Shown here: piece by piece, positions 1 through 6,941 of the stretch
Layout of the letters: each line of letters opens with the position of its first letter
Position numbering within the stretch: position 1 is the first letter of the stretch
Source: Acidimicrobiaceae bacterium
Lineage (GTDB): Bacteria > Actinomycetota > Acidimicrobiia > Acidimicrobiales > RAAP-2
NCBI GenBank assembly: GCA_003164275.1
Contig: PLSY01000066.1
Location: 1 to 20,105, forward strand
Direction of reading: 5' to 3'
Length of the DNA stretch: 20,105 nt
Notes under the pieces: generated by a model
Databases searched by the model: none
Told to the model about the DNA's origin: nothing
Seen by the model: only the letters and a program-made list of their open reading frames with translations
Translations under genes and position numbers: made by a program

Positions 1-1344
1 AGTCTCGTTCTGTCCGGTGGGGAAGCCCTCATGGGCGATCCACTCGTCATCGTCGTCAAGATCGTCGATGTCCATACCGAGAGTCTGCCCTCGCGCCGCA
101 AGCGGCACTGCTCTCGCTAGGCGCCAGGTATGTGAACCCCCGTCAGATCCGAAGAACCGGATTGGACCATCCTGCTCGAGTCCTCCGCCCGTTGCCCGGG
201 GGGCCGGCGCCGCCCACTCATCATGGTCCAGGTCCAACAGGGGAAAGAGGAGATCCGCCACTCGGTGGGCTTCCTCAATTAGGGGAAAGCCCGAGAGGAT
301 GAAGGCCTCGACGCCATTGGCTGCGAACTCACGGATCCGTTCAGCAACATTGTGGGCACTGCCCACCAGGCAGGTTCCCGTTAGAGGCCCGAGAAGATCG
401 AAGTTGAACCACCCGGGCCCTATCCAGACGTTGGGATAGATCTCGAGGTCGCGAGCAGTAGGGAGTCGACCGGACCGCACGGTGTCGATGTTGCGTTGGA
501 TCTGCGGGTCATCGCTCCGGAAGGTTGCCAAGTCAGTGCCTGGTGGGAGCTGTCGACGGATGGATCGGTGGATGTAGTCGTGCGAGGCCTTTGAGAGAAG
601 CCAGTCGGCGTGACGCCATGCCTCCTCTTCAGTCTCTCGCACGATGACCTGTAAGCGGGTGCCGAAGTGGAGCGTGCGGCCGAGCGCCGCTGCCTCGGAC
701 GCCACTCGAGCGAACTTCTGTCCGAGTAGGGGAGGAGTGTTGGCGAAGCTCAAGTACACATCAAGCAAACGCACGGAGTGCTGCACTCCCGCCGGTGATG
801 TTCCTGCTCCCCAGAGCGGGATGCTGGGCCTCACCTGGGGCCCGAGCCAGTTCCCCATCAAACCGCCGTCCGCCGGTGCCGGTGCGATGTCGAACCGTGA
901 GCTGCGGTAGCCGCGAGTATTCCCAGGGTAGAGCTCTTTGAATGCCCGCCAGTAGTCGAGGCTGTACTCGTATCTCTCATCGTGAGGAATGTGGAGACCA
1001 AAAGGAAGGAGCTGAGGATCCTGCCCGTTCACCACGTTGAGCAGGAGCCGGCCCCCTGAGAAGCGGTCGATCGTCTGGACGATTTGCGCCAGCTTCGCGG
1101 GGGCGATCAGGCCCGGGTAGAGCGCAGCGAGGAAGCGCATCTTTTCTGTCACCGAGATCATGGAGGCGGCCACGGTGAGGACCTCGTTGTCGCCGGTCCC
1201 GAGCAGCGCCCCGAAGTATCCGAGTCGGTCGATGGTCTTTGCCAACTCCTGCAAGTGGGCGAAGTCGGTGGGAAGACGTCCTTCGGGTTCCCACGGGTAG
1301 GGACCATCGGGCCCCGTCAGGTACCACAGTAGCTTCACACCCAT
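1..1344 (-). CDS. SsuD-like luciferase-family (LLM) monooxygenase, C-terminus cut by window edge
   Basis: An open frame of 448 codons runs off the left edge without a stop. It starts at the ATG at 1344, which has GAGGAGG (1359-1353) 8 nt upstream. The fold is the FMNH2-dependent luciferase-like TIM barrel. Residues 28-110 (LGYFGALLGTGDN, VAASMISVTEKMRFLAAL, DRFSGGRLLLNVVNG) and 226-236 (HFGTRLQVIVR) align with E. coli alkanesulfonate monooxygenase SsuD, as does 344-370 (GVEAFILSGFPLIEEAHR). From memory of SsuD, only Arg226 is kept (R230 here); Cys54, His228, Arg297 and Tyr331 are absent, Gln232, not conserved and Phe353. A tail of at least 75 residues beyond the SsuD fold ends in an acidic patch, DIDDLDDDDEW (425-435). 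It probably oxidises a sulfonate, sulfone or other small substrate using reduced flavin from a partner reductase, but not a standard alkanesulfonate. It is divergent from the acyl-CoA-dehydrogenase-like gene. The family call is firm; the substrate is unknown. Confidence 0.9.
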   Translation of the reverse strand, partial: MGVKLLWYLTGPDGPYPWEPEGRLPTDFAHLQELAKTIDRLGYFGALLGTGDNEVLTVAASMISVTEKMRFLAALYPGLIAPAKLAQIVQTIDRFSGGRLLLNVVNGQDPQLLPFGLHIPHDERYEYSLDYWRAFKELYPGNTRGYRSSRFDIAPAPADGGLMGNWLGPQVRPSIPLWGAGTSPAGVQHSVRLLDVYLSFANTPPLLGQKFARVASEAAALGRTLHFGTRLQVIVRETEEEAWRHADWLLSKASHDYIHRSIRRQLPPGTDLATFRSDDPQIQRNIDTVRSGRLPTARDLEIYPNVWIGPGWFNFDLLGPLTGTCLVGSAHNVAERIREFAANGVEAFILSGFPLIEEAHRVADLLFPLLDLDHDEWAAPAPRATGGGLEQDGPIRFFGSDGGSHTWRLARAVPLAARGQTLGMDIDDLDDDDEWIAHEGFPTGQNET

Positions 1345-1496
1345 GACGGCGCCCTCCTCGAACAGTCCGAGAGCCGCAAGTCCGACTCTATACCTGACTA
1401 TATCGGTTATATTGCTAGGGAAAGTAGAGTTAGCCTAGCCAGCGCACCCTCCTCCGCCATGGAGACCGGTGGTCGGCAGAGTCAAGGAGCAGTGCG
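1345..1496. promoter_or_regulatory. Divergent promoter region with CCGATATAGT element
   Basis: This 152-bp gap separates two divergent flavoenzyme genes and is strikingly AT-rich for its surroundings at 1389-1436. On the minus strand CCGATATAGT (1406-1397) contains a -10-like TATAGT, placed to give a leader of roughly 45 nt before the ATG at 1344. The 13 bp at 1399-1411 form an imperfect palindrome (TATAT-CGG-TTATA). The same ten bases recur in front of hyuA at 2829-2838. For the plus-strand gene, TATATT (1408-1413) or TAGAGT (1425-1430) could be the -10, but I see no clear -35. AAGGAG at 1484-1489 is the ribosome-binding site of the plus-strand gene. The promoter role is inferred from base composition and position; the operator role is inferred from the repeat. 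Confidence 0.5.
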
Positions 1497-2717
1497 ATGA
1501 TTCAAGCCAGTGTCGACCGGAAGGAGGTCGTTGTCGAGGATTCTGATGGTGCCTCTTACGACGTCGATCTCTTGGAGAAGGCGCTTCAGGGCATCTCCGA
1601 GAACGCCGGTGGTCATGATGCAGATGCGTCGTTCCCACACGAGGCCTTTCCTGAACTCCACCGAGCGGGCGTCCTCAGCCTGACAATTCCACGCTCCATT
1701 GGCGGAGGGGGTGCGGGACTGGTCGAGTCCGCAAAAGTCATCCGGTGGCTTGGCCGCGCCGATCCGTCCGTGGCGCTTGTGGCGTTGTGGCAGCTGGTGT
1801 TCCACGCAGAGATCGGTCGGGTCGGGAACCGATGGGATCCTCAGGTCCGAGAGCGAGTCCAGCGTTCAGCAGTCGAAGGCGTGGCATTGATCAACGCACT
1901 GCGGGTGGAGCCTGAGCTGGGCACGCCGGCACGTGGTGGACTGCCGGCCACTGTCGCCGACTCCGAGGGCGGCGACGGATGGCGACTGACCGGGCACAAG
2001 ATCTATTGCACCGGCATACCGGCACTCCGTTGGCTCGGAGTGTGGGCACGGACAGATGACGAAGAGCCCAGGGTTGGACAGTTCCTGGTCGAGGCAGGCA
2101 CGCCCGGTTACCACGTGGTCGAAACATGGGATCACCTCGGACTCCGTGCCTCCGGCAGCCATGACGTGGTGCTCGAGGGAGCCATCATTCCGACGGCTCA
2201 CGCCGTCGATCTCGGAAAGCCCGACGCGCCGCGTGACGTTTCCAAAGTACCGACCATCCTCTGGGCCACGACCCTCATGAGCGCGCTCTACACAGGTGTG
2301 GCTGAGGCCGCCCGTGACTGGCTCGTCAACTACCTCAACGAGCGGACCCCCTCGAACCTCGGAGCACCACTATCCTCGTTGGCTCGGTTTCAACTCGAAG
2401 TCGGACGAATCGAGGGCCTTCTCCACACCAACAATGTTCTCGTGGCCGACCTTGCGGCTCGGGTGGACGCTGGTGACACCACAGCGAAGGCCTTCATCGA
2501 TGCCCCAGTGGTGAAACATACGGCGACCACCAACGCGCTGGCCGCAGTCGAGATCGGTCTACAGCTGACCGGCAATCCGGGCCTGTCCCGCCACAATCCG
2601 CTGGAACGCCATTTTCGGGATGTACTTACGGGACGGGTACACACTCCGCAGAGTGACACAGCATTGACCGGCGCCGGTCGTGAGGCGCTCGGACTGAGGA
2701 CCCAACCCTTCCGCTGA
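1497..2717 (+). CDS. Acyl-CoA dehydrogenase-fold flavoprotein (SfnB/DszC-like monooxygenase type)
   Basis: The 406-residue protein starts at ATG 1497 with AAGGAG 7 nt upstream. It has the three-part acyl-CoA dehydrogenase layout: an N-terminal helical part (about 22-125, ELHRAGVLSLTIPRSIGGGG), a central beta domain (about 130-240, GHKIYCTG and WDHLGLRASGSHDV) and a C-terminal helical domain (about 250-406, including GNPGLSRHNPLERHFRDV). At the place where true acyl-CoA dehydrogenases carry the catalytic Glu (YEG), this protein has HTPQSDT (382-388). That fits the group represented by DszC and SfnB, whose members use reduced flavin and oxygen rather than dehydrogenating a CoA ester. The neighbouring SsuD-like gene supports a role in organosulfur or related oxidation. 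A dehydrogenase acting on an unusual acyl substrate remains possible. It has no visible co-transcribed neighbour. Confidence 0.85.
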   Translation: MIQASVDRKEVVVEDSDGASYDVDLLEKALQGISENAGGHDADASFPHEAFPELHRAGVLSLTIPRSIGGGGAGLVESAKVIRWLGRADPSVALVALWQLVFHAEIGRVGNRWDPQVRERVQRSAVEGVALINALRVEPELGTPARGGLPATVADSEGGDGWRLTGHKIYCTGIPALRWLGVWARTDDEEPRVGQFLVEAGTPGYHVVETWDHLGLRASGSHDVVLEGAIIPTAHAVDLGKPDAPRDVSKVPTILWATTLMSALYTGVAEAARDWLVNYLNERTPSNLGAPLSSLARFQLEVGRIEGLLHTNNVLVADLAARVDAGDTTAKAFIDAPVVKHTATTNALAAVEIGLQLTGNPGLSRHNPLERHFRDVLTGRVHTPQSDTALTGAGREALGLRTQPFR

Positions 2718-2754
2718 CCCCCGCCGTCTGTGACCCGCGGTCGAGGTGCCCGCA

Positions 2755-2768
2755 CGCTGGCGCCAGCG
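2755..2768. repeat. Perfect 14-bp palindrome downstream of the acyl-CoA dehydrogenase-like gene
   Basis: CGCTGGCGCCAGCG reads the same on both strands. It lies 38 bp after the stop codon at 2717 in a GC-rich gap (2718-2810) that holds no gene. It could form a short GC-rich hairpin at the end of the upstream transcript, but no T-run follows, so a terminator role is only a guess. Confidence 0.35.
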
Positions 2769-2810
2769 CCCGCTGCTGTCCACCCGGGCGGTTCTATCCG
2801 AGGGCGTTAT

Positions 2811-2853
2811 TTGCGAAACCCTATGTATCCGATATAGTAAACCGACATAGTCG
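2811..2853 (+). promoter_or_regulatory. Promoter and tandem CCGAYATAGT elements before hyuA
   Basis: TTGCGA (2811-2816) and TATAGT (2833-2838) are separated by 16 bp and make a plausible housekeeping-type promoter for the hyuA cluster. The transcript would start near 2845, leaving a leader of about 90 nt before the ATG at 2936. CCGATATAGT (2829-2838) covers the -10 and CCGACATAGT (2842-2851) follows with a 13-bp offset. The first copy is identical to the element in the divergent region at 1397-1406. A protein bound here would cover both the -10 and the start site, which suits repression. The motif repeat is directly visible; the regulator is not encoded in the window. Confidence 0.5.
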
Positions 2854-2935
2854 TGAATTGACCCCGGGAGGGCCGCATTGTCGGACTCCGTAGCCTGCCC
2901 GCGACGCCCGGGTATCCAAACCGAATGGACCACGA

Positions 2936-5092
2936 ATGACCACAGAAGATGCAGTTCGTTCAGGCGGCACAAAGCGCGGTTTCCGCATTGCCGTGGACGT
3001 TGGAGGCACGTTCACCGACCTCGTTCTGGCCGGTCCGGGACTGGGGGAGCGCGCCTACAAGACGAGTTCAACGCCTAAGGACCCCTCCGACGGCTTCTTC
3101 ACAGGACTGGGCTTGATCGCCAGGGATCTTGCCCTCAGCGTTACAGACCTACTGGCCGATACGTCAGCGATCGTCCATGGCACGACGATCACGACAAACG
3201 CGCTGCTTACGAGCGCCGGAGCAGTGACCGGGCTCGTGACGACGCAGGGTTTTCGCGATGTGCTCCTCATGAGGCAAGGCCATCGTGAACGCCAGTTCGA
3301 CTCGAAGCGCTCCCCGCGGCCCCCTCTGGTGCCGCGGTACCGCACGCTCACCGTCCCGGAACGGATTGACCGCACTGGCAGTGTGACGCTCCGGCTCGAC
3401 GAAGTGGCGCTCAGGTCCGTCGCTGGGCGCCTCCGCGACGAGGGCGTCGAGGCGATCGCCATCACGTTTCTCTTCTCATTTTTCAACTCGGACCACGAAC
3501 GACGCGCTGCTGAAATCCTCGCTGAGGAGCTCCCCGGTGTGTTCATTACGCAATCTGCCGAGATAGCTCCCGAGGTTCGGCTGTACGAGCGGACGAGCAC
3601 CACCGTGCTCAACGCGTATGTCGGGCCGGTGCTCAGCTCTTATCTGGCGAGACTGGAGGAGCGCCTCGCCCAACACCACTACGACGGGCCGGTGCTGATC
3701 ATGCAGTCGAACGGTGGCGTAATCGCCCTGCATGCGGCCTCGGAATTCGCCGTGAACACCCTGCTATCGGGTCCGGCGGGTGGGCCGGTTGCGAGTGCAA
3801 GCATTGTTGAGCCGATTGGCATCCCCAAGACGATGACCATCGACATGGGAGGGACCAGCTTCGAAGTCAGCCTGGCCCACAACGGGCGTACAGAGACGCG
3901 GAGTAACGGAGAGCTCGCCGGTCAGCCGATTGCCACCCCGATGCTCGACATCAGCACCATAGGTGCGGGGGGCGGGAGCATCGCTTGGATCACGCAGGGT
4001 GGGATGTTGCGTGTCGGACCGCAGAGCGCCGGTGCCCTTCCGGGACCGGCGTCGTACCTCCGGGGAGGAACCGAGCCCACAGTTACCGATGCCAACCTTC
4101 TTCTCGGGTATCTGAAGCCAGTCAACTTCGGAGGGGGGGAACTGGTCCTGGACCGGGCAGCGGCAGAGGCAGCAGTCGCTCCGATCGCCGATGCACTTGG
4201 TATAGGCCAGCTGGAGGCAGCGGCTGGGATCTACCGCGCCGTCAACGCCTCGATGACCGACAGTATTCGACTGGCAACCGTTCGCAAAGGCCATGACCCG
4301 AGAGAGTTCGCACTGATTGCCGCAGGCGGTGCCGGCCCGGCGCATGCGGTGGAGCTTGCTCGGGACCTCGACATCCCTTTGGTCGTGGTCCCGCGCGATG
4401 CATCCGTTCTCTGCGCCGCCGGAATGCTGCTTACCGACTATGCCCACCACTACGTCCGAACCCTGTTCGGCCGACCGGGCTCCACGACGCCACACGCCCT
4501 CATCACCGTCTTTTCCGAATTGGAGACCCAGGCCCGCGACCAGTTCACGGCTGAGTGGGTCCCAGAAGAAGCGGTCAGCTTCGAGCGGTCGGCCGACGTT
4601 CGTTACGTAGGTCAGGTTCACGAGATCGAGGTGCCGATCTATGAGCAAGGCCAAATTGACCAAGCCACGCTCGAACGCTTGGCAGTCGACTTCGAAGTGC
4701 TCCACAACGAGCGGTTCGGCCATTCTCTTGTCGACACGCCCACCGAGATCGTGAATGTCCGACTCCACGGCGTGGGACGCACTCCCAAGTTGCCGAAACT
4801 CGAAGAAGGTGTGCCAGGAGTCGTCATTTCGGGCCAGGACTCGAAGGTCGCCACCCGGTTGGCGTGGTTCGAGGGCTCCCTCCAAGAGGTCGCAGTCTTC
4901 GATGCCACCCGGATTGGGCGCGACGCGCTCATCGACGGCCCCGCCCTCATCGAGCTGCCCACGAGCACGATCGTCCTACCACCCGCCTACGTGCTCGAGG
5001 TCGGACCGCTCAATAGTTTGTTGATCCATCGTGCCGACCAGACGCTCGCCGAGGTCATCGAGGTTCTTCGAAGGGGCGCGGACCGTGAGTAG
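2936..5092 (+). CDS. hyuA: HyuA-type hydantoinase/oxoprolinase (or carboxylase) ATPase subunit
   Basis: The 718-residue protein has the full HyuA layout. The N-terminal Hydant_A_N domain carries RIAVDVGGTFTDLVL (17-31) and VHGTTITTNALL (80-91), features of the ATP-binding actin/hexokinase-like fold. The central hydantoinase domain carries LLSGPAGGP (276-284), DMGGTSFEVSL (303-313), GAGGGSIAW (343-351) and PTVTDANLLLG (381-391). Family members open hydantoins, 5-oxoproline or lactams, or carboxylate ketones, with ATP and a HyuB partner. Some usually conserved positions differ: Glu310 where Asp is common, DIS (338-340) where DIH is common, and PASY (370-373) where PACY is common. ATG 2936 is the only good start because an in-frame TAG lies at 2891, but no Shine-Dalgarno is visible. 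The stop overlaps the GTG of the next gene by 8 bp, so it is clearly the first gene of the cluster. The specific substrate cannot be read from the sequence. Confidence 0.93.
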   Translation: MTTEDAVRSGGTKRGFRIAVDVGGTFTDLVLAGPGLGERAYKTSSTPKDPSDGFFTGLGLIARDLALSVTDLLADTSAIVHGTTITTNALLTSAGAVTGLVTTQGFRDVLLMRQGHRERQFDSKRSPRPPLVPRYRTLTVPERIDRTGSVTLRLDEVALRSVAGRLRDEGVEAIAITFLFSFFNSDHERRAAEILAEELPGVFITQSAEIAPEVRLYERTSTTVLNAYVGPVLSSYLARLEERLAQHHYDGPVLIMQSNGGVIALHAASEFAVNTLLSGPAGGPVASASIVEPIGIPKTMTIDMGGTSFEVSLAHNGRTETRSNGELAGQPIATPMLDISTIGAGGGSIAWITQGGMLRVGPQSAGALPGPASYLRGGTEPTVTDANLLLGYLKPVNFGGGELVLDRAAAEAAVAPIADALGIGQLEAAAGIYRAVNASMTDSIRLATVRKGHDPREFALIAAGGAGPAHAVELARDLDIPLVVVPRDASVLCAAGMLLTDYAHHYVRTLFGRPGSTTPHALITVFSELETQARDQFTAEWVPEEAVSFERSADVRYVGQVHEIEVPIYEQGQIDQATLERLAVDFEVLHNERFGHSLVDTPTEIVNVRLHGVGRTPKLPKLEEGVPGVVISGQDSKVATRLAWFEGSLQEVAVFDATRIGRDALIDGPALIELPTSTIVLPPAYVLEVGPLNSLLIHRADQTLAEVIEVLRRGADRE

Positions 5093-6875
5093 GTCGTTCA
5101 ACGGACCGGATCCGGTAGTGACCACGGTCGTAGCTGGTCGGCTGCAGTCCATCGCCACCCATATGGCTGAGACGATGCTACGGACATCACGTTCCCCGAT
5201 ATTCCAGGGGTTGGACTTCGTGACCGGGATCTTCGATGCCAAAGGGCGCTGGGTGGCGAGCAAGGACTACATCCCGGTGCTGGCCGGATCAATGCCGGCC
5301 GCATACGCGGCGGTAAGTCGCCGATTCGAAGGTGATGTCGAAGAGGGGGACATATTCCTCCTGAACGATCCGTTCAGTGGCAACAACCATCCGCCCGATG
5401 TGACGCTGTTGAAACCGGTCTTTCACCACCAGCGGCTGAGTTTTTGGGTGGTGAGCAAAGGTCATCATGCTGATGTCGGAGGAAATGGGGTGGTGGGCTA
5501 CAACCCGAACGCCCGCGACTGCTGGGAGGACGCTCTGCGGATTCCCCCGGTGCGATTGGTCAGACGAGGTGAGTTCGAGCGCGACATCTGGGATCTGGTC
5601 CTGTGCAATGTCCGACTTCGAGAGTATGTCGAGGGCGATCTCCTTTGCCAGATAGGTGCCCTAAATGTCGGCGAGCAGGATATCCACGGCCTACTCGAGA
5701 CCATCGGTAGTGAAGTCGTCGACACTGCCATCGACGACTACCTCGACTCCTCCGCTCGACACATGCGTCGAGAAGTCGAGGCGCTCCCCGATGGAGCGTA
5801 CGAGGCAGAGAGAATTATTGAGAACGGGGGATCGCACCATCGTCACCCGGTGGTCATCCGACTCACCCTTCGGATCCACGGATCGCAAATCGAGTTCGAT
5901 TACAGGGCCTCCGATCCCCAAGTCCAGGGGTACGTGAACTCGACCCTCCCCAATACGGTCGCATCGACTCTTATCGGCCTGTTCGGCGTCGTCGACCCAG
6001 ACCTGCCCATGAACCAAGGAAGCATCGAACCAGTAACGGTGATCACCGAACAGGGCACCGTCGTCGACGCCCTCGAACCGGCAGCCACGACGCTGTGCAC
6101 GCTGTCGACCTGCGAGGCGATCGTTGAGGCCGTCTGGTCGGCATTGGCTGTCGCCGATCCTGCGATCTCGAACGCAGGGTGGAGTCGTTTCGGAGGTGTC
6201 GGCGAGACGGGCGTGAACAAGCGTACCGGCAGTCCGTTCGCCGCCATCTCGCTGTGTGCGTGGGGAGGTGCTGGGGCGACCGAAGGCGCTGACGGTTGGG
6301 ATGTGATTGGAACGCCAGTCGTGATGGGCGGATCCCGGTCCATCGACCCAGAGTTGCACGAACTGGTCGTGCCAGTGACGCTCGAACGGGTCGAGCTCGA
6401 CGTGGATTCTGCCGGAGCGGGGCGATGGCGAGGCGGACTGGGCTCGGTGCTTCGATGGCGAGTGGATCAAGATGATGTGACCATCGTCTACTACGGCTCC
6501 GGGACCGACTCGTCTACGGCACCATTTGGACTCGCCGGCGGGGATGGCGCACATCCCAACTGGACGGAGATAACTCGGGCCGACGGGTCGGTGGAGCGCT
6601 TGACGGTGAACTCGATCATCGTCGTGCACGAGGGAGACGTCATCGAGACCCACAACTCCGGTGGAGGCGGATTCGGTCCGGCGCACGCGCGACCGATCTC
6701 CGCTGTCTTGGAAGACGTACGCGCCGGGGTTGTCTCGGTCGACGCCGCCTTCCATGACTATCGCGTACTGATCGACGGCGAGGTCGTAACGGACCTCCGT
6801 GCCGCCGTTGAGCGGACCACGGCCACACCCGACTCGGATCCCATCCCGCTGGTATTGGCAACAAGCCAACCGTGA
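5085..6875 (+). CDS. hyuB: HyuB-type hydantoinase subunit, copy 1
   Basis: I choose GTG 5085, which overlaps the hyuA stop by 8 bp and has AAGGGG (5071-5076) 8 nt upstream; the frame is open further upstream, but that part lies inside hyuA. The product is 596 residues, normal for HyuB (about 520-600). Family landmarks are RSPIF...LDFVTGIFDA (36-52), LNDPFSGNNHPPDVT (93-107), SKGHHADVGG (124-133), CWEDALRIPPVRL (146-158) and the C-terminal NSGGGGFG. The subunit partners HyuA in ATP-dependent opening or carboxylation of cyclic amides, ureas or ketones, in the cytoplasm. It is a clear paralogue of the HyuB at 11035: from FVTGIFDA to KPVF 49 of 69 residues match in my hand count. The binding protein gene follows after 66 bp, so co-transcription is likely. 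Confidence 0.92.
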   Translation: MSRSFNGPDPVVTTVVAGRLQSIATHMAETMLRTSRSPIFQGLDFVTGIFDAKGRWVASKDYIPVLAGSMPAAYAAVSRRFEGDVEEGDIFLLNDPFSGNNHPPDVTLLKPVFHHQRLSFWVVSKGHHADVGGNGVVGYNPNARDCWEDALRIPPVRLVRRGEFERDIWDLVLCNVRLREYVEGDLLCQIGALNVGEQDIHGLLETIGSEVVDTAIDDYLDSSARHMRREVEALPDGAYEAERIIENGGSHHRHPVVIRLTLRIHGSQIEFDYRASDPQVQGYVNSTLPNTVASTLIGLFGVVDPDLPMNQGSIEPVTVITEQGTVVDALEPAATTLCTLSTCEAIVEAVWSALAVADPAISNAGWSRFGGVGETGVNKRTGSPFAAISLCAWGGAGATEGADGWDVIGTPVVMGGSRSIDPELHELVVPVTLERVELDVDSAGAGRWRGGLGSVLRWRVDQDDVTIVYYGSGTDSSTAPFGLAGGDGAHPNWTEITRADGSVERLTVNSIIVVHEGDVIETHNSGGGGFGPAHARPISAVLEDVRAGVVSVDAAFHDYRVLIDGEVVTDLRAAVERTTATPDSDPIPLVLATSQP

Positions 6876-6941
6876 CCGGGACCCAAACGCCCTCTGTGGG
6901 CTGCAAGTTTTCAACCACCATCAACTAAGGAGAACAGCGAA

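Noticed and set aside
1425..1442. TTAGCCTAGCC as a possible iron-regulator (DtxR/IdeR) box
   Set aside because: It matches only half of the usual 19-bp palindrome and no iron genes are near.
2878..3078. TTG-started 66-codon ORF with GGGAGG upstream, overlapping the hyuA start
   Set aside because: It has no recognisable protein pattern and runs into hyuA in another frame, while hyuA frame shows clear family motifs from residue 17.
3764..4885. 373-codon minus-strand ORF inside hyuA
   Set aside because: It is a shadow frame of the GC-rich hyuA gene; its translation has no domain pattern.
5691..6914. 407-codon minus-strand ORF inside hyuB1
   Set aside because: It lies antisense to a clear HyuB gene and its translation is rich in Arg, His and Asp with no motif.
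6886..6915. GCCC-TCTGT-GGGC hairpin with TTTT downstream, as terminator between hyuB1 and the binding protein gene
   Set aside because: A 4-bp stem separated from the T-run by several bases is too weak to call.
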